Below are positions 6,115-7,795 of a stretch of 7,795 nt of DNA, in pieces (within the stretch, counting starts at the first letter, position 1; each line of letters opens with the position of its first letter). Source of the DNA: Streptococcaceae bacterium (GTDB taxonomy: Bacteria; Bacillota; Bacilli; Lactobacillales; Streptococcaceae); NCBI GenBank assembly GCA_031270215.1, contig JAISYB010000065.1, positions 1 to 7,795 on the forward strand, in the 5' to 3' direction. A program made the translations under genes and the position numbers. The notes beneath the pieces were generated by a model. That model saw only the letters and a list, made by a program, of their open reading frames with translations, had not been told where the DNA came from and did no database searches.

Positions 6115-6142
6115 AGAGCTAAGGAGATTCCTTGCTCTTTTT
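6115..6142 (+). terminator. Intrinsic terminator or attenuator between rpoZ and priA
   Basis: AGAGC and AAGGA (6115-6125, with one bulged T) pair with TCCTT and GCTCT (6129-6138) around a three-base loop GAT, followed by TTTT (6139-6142). It begins eight bases after the rpoZ stop and ends 28 bases before priA. Ten base pairs and a short T-run suggest partial termination. No promoter is obvious between it and priA, so priA probably depends on read-through. Confidence 0.7.
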
Positions 6143-6170
6143 GCCAATTATTTTGGAGAAAGGAGGTTCT

Positions 6171-7795
6171 ATGTTAATTGCGGAAGTTATCGTTGATGTT
6201 GCATTAATGCAAACCGATCAGACATATACTTATCAAGTGCCGGAAGCTTTTGAATTAATCATTCAGCGTGGAATGCGTGTTGTGGTACCCTTTGGCAGTG
6301 GCAGCCGCTTAATTCAAGGCTTTGTTATGCAGATACGTGTTGTTGACGGCGTTGATTTTAAGCTTAAACCGATTGTTGAGCTATTAGATATTACACCAGT
6401 CTTAAATGAAGAATTATTGCAGCTTGCTGATTTCTTAAAAGAAGCGACATTTTCGTTTAAAATATCATGCTTACAAGCAATGCTACCTAACCTGCTTAAA
6501 ATGAATTACGATAAAGAATTTGTTAAAAAAGTGACGAATGATTTAACGGACGAGTTATTTGGTGCAGAACAAGTGATAAATTGGCAAATAGCGAGTGAGC
6601 GTGGCTTGTTGACACGATTGCAAAAATTGCGTCAAGAGGGTAGTGTTGAGCTTCATTATCTGATACAGGAAAAAGGGCAAGCTCAGTTTGAGAAATTTAT
6701 TCTGGCAAGCTCTAAAAAGTTTTTAGACCAGGTGATTTTAAAGTCAAATGCCAAACGCCAGCGTGCATTGTGGGAAGTTTTATATCATGCTACCACAGTT
6801 TTATCTATGCAAGGATTACGTCAAAAAGGCTTCAAGCTTGCGGAAGTGAAGCAGGCACAGGCTAAAGGCTGGCTTAAAATTGAAGAAAGGGAAGTTTATC
6901 GCAACGCTTTCGAACTATCTGCTTTTGAAAAAACAGAACCTCTACTACTAAATGATGAACAAATGACAGCATTTGATAAGATTAAATCAGCACTTGGCTC
7001 TGCCAAGACCTTTTTATTAGAGGGAGTGACGGGGAGCGGGAAAACGGAGATTTATTTGCAAATCATTCGTGAGGTGTTGGTAAGTGGTCAAACAGCATTG
7101 ATGCTAGTGCCTGAAATTTCATTAACACCTCAGATGGTAACACGTTTTGTTGGTCGCTTCGGCAAATCTGTCGCTGTTTTGCACAGTGGCTTATCAGATG
7201 GCGAGCGTTTTGATGAATGGCGAAAAATTGAACGTGGTATTGCGCGCGTTGTTGTGGGGGCACGTTCAGCGATTTTTGCGCCCTTAGAAAAGATTGGGGT
7301 AATCATTATTGATGAGGAGCATGAAGCAAGCTATAAGCAAAGTAGTATGCCGCGATACCATGCACGTGATGTTGCAATTGAACGTGCTCGATTTCATCAA
7401 TGTCCATTAATTTTAGGCAGTGCAACTCCAAGCCTTGAAACACGAGCACGAGCGCAAAAAAATGTCTTTGAATTGCTAAAATTAACTAAGCGAGCTAATC
7501 CGCAAGCGATGCTGCCTGATGTTGAGATTGTTAATTTTAGAGATTCCTTTGGAGAGATTAATTCACAGAACTTTACTCCAATTCTATTAGAAAAAATCAA
7601 GGAACGTTTAGCCAAAAAAGAGCAAATCGTTTTACTGCTTAATCGCAGAGGCTATTCCTCTTTTGTTTTATGTAGAGATTGTGGTTACGTTGTCCCTTGT
7701 CCAAATTGCGAGATTTCTCTAACGCTTCACATGGATACACGAACGATGAATTGCCACTATTGCGGACATAAGGAGGCAATTCCAATCAACTGTCC
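6171..7795 (+). CDS. priA: Primosomal replication protein N' (PriA helicase), N-terminal 541 residues
   Basis: PriA recognises stalled forks and recombination intermediates, unwinds DNA 3' to 5' and starts loading of the replicative helicase. The frame is open from the ATG at 6171 to the right edge, 541 codons; the family usually has about 750-800, so the C-terminal helicase half is missing. Visible parts are the N-terminal fork-binding domain (about 1-100; MLIAEVIVDVALMQTDQTYTY), Walker A GVTGSGKT (285-292), the DEEH box (381-384), VVVGARSAIFAPL, GSATPSLETR, and NRRGYSSFVLCRDCG leading into the zinc region. Seven of the eight expected zinc cysteines are present: 501, 504, 510, 513, 528, 531 and 541; the eighth should lie just past the edge. 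AAAGGAGG stands 4 bases before the ATG. It follows rpoZ after 64 bases containing a terminator-like hairpin. Confidence 0.97.
   Translation, partial: MLIAEVIVDVALMQTDQTYTYQVPEAFELIIQRGMRVVVPFGSGSRLIQGFVMQIRVVDGVDFKLKPIVELLDITPVLNEELLQLADFLKEATFSFKISCLQAMLPNLLKMNYDKEFVKKVTNDLTDELFGAEQVINWQIASERGLLTRLQKLRQEGSVELHYLIQEKGQAQFEKFILASSKKFLDQVILKSNAKRQRALWEVLYHATTVLSMQGLRQKGFKLAEVKQAQAKGWLKIEEREVYRNAFELSAFEKTEPLLLNDEQMTAFDKIKSALGSAKTFLLEGVTGSGKTEIYLQIIREVLVSGQTALMLVPEISLTPQMVTRFVGRFGKSVAVLHSGLSDGERFDEWRKIERGIARVVVGARSAIFAPLEKIGVIIIDEEHEASYKQSSMPRYHARDVAIERARFHQCPLILGSATPSLETRARAQKNVFELLKLTKRANPQAMLPDVEIVNFRDSFGEINSQNFTPILLEKIKERLAKKEQIVLLLNRRGYSSFVLCRDCGYVVPCPNCEISLTLHMDTRTMNCHYCGHKEAIPINC

Noticed and set aside
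5647..6147. Minus-strand frames opposite rpoZ, including a Ser/Thr-rich one
   Set aside because: Their composition is simply the complement of the Glu/Lys-rich rpoZ tail and they have no start signals.
7063..7615. Minus-strand frames opposite priA
   Set aside because: The plus strand is open over the full length with clear PriA motifs, so these are shadows.

Overview
The window is AT-rich Gram-positive DNA, most likely from a Streptococcaceae-type member of the Lactobacillales (Lactococcus or Streptococcus relatives). The grounds are strong Shine-Dalgarno sequences, the gene order cysE-cysS-mrnC-rlmB, the block gmk-rpoZ-priA, and protein wording typical of that family. Neither genus nor species can be fixed from this sequence alone.

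Minus strand, left part (1-2458): a tightly packed housekeeping operon read right to left. It contains serine acetyltransferase (cysE), cysteinyl-tRNA synthetase (cysS), Mini-ribonuclease III (mrnC) and the start of the 23S rRNA ribose methyltransferase gene rlmB, which is cut by the left edge. All three junctions overlap by 4 to 8 bases, so translation is probably coupled. cysE and cysS both start at TTG. The 243-base gap upstream of cysE holds two candidate promoters and a stem-loop, but no recognisable Cys T-box.

Minus strand, middle (2643-4866): a self-contained three-gene transcription unit with its own promoter (TTGCAA-17-TATCAT with an extended -10) and its own strong intrinsic terminator. 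The genes encode, in order, a small acidic, mostly helical secreted protein with a signal peptide and a C-terminal sorting-like tail, a sortase with His127, Cys188 and Arg200, and a four-helix membrane protein with a large outside domain. The secreted protein lacks LPXTG; the equivalent position reads MKNTG. This looks like a dedicated, possibly undescribed sortase-substrate-membrane partner system and is the main item of interest.

Plus strand, right part (4967-7795): guanylate kinase (gmk), the RNA polymerase omega subunit (rpoZ) with an unusually long charged tail, and the first 541 codons of the primosomal helicase gene priA, cut by the right edge. A hairpin with a T-run between rpoZ and priA probably reduces expression of priA. 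The sortase operon and gmk are divergent and share a 267-base control region.
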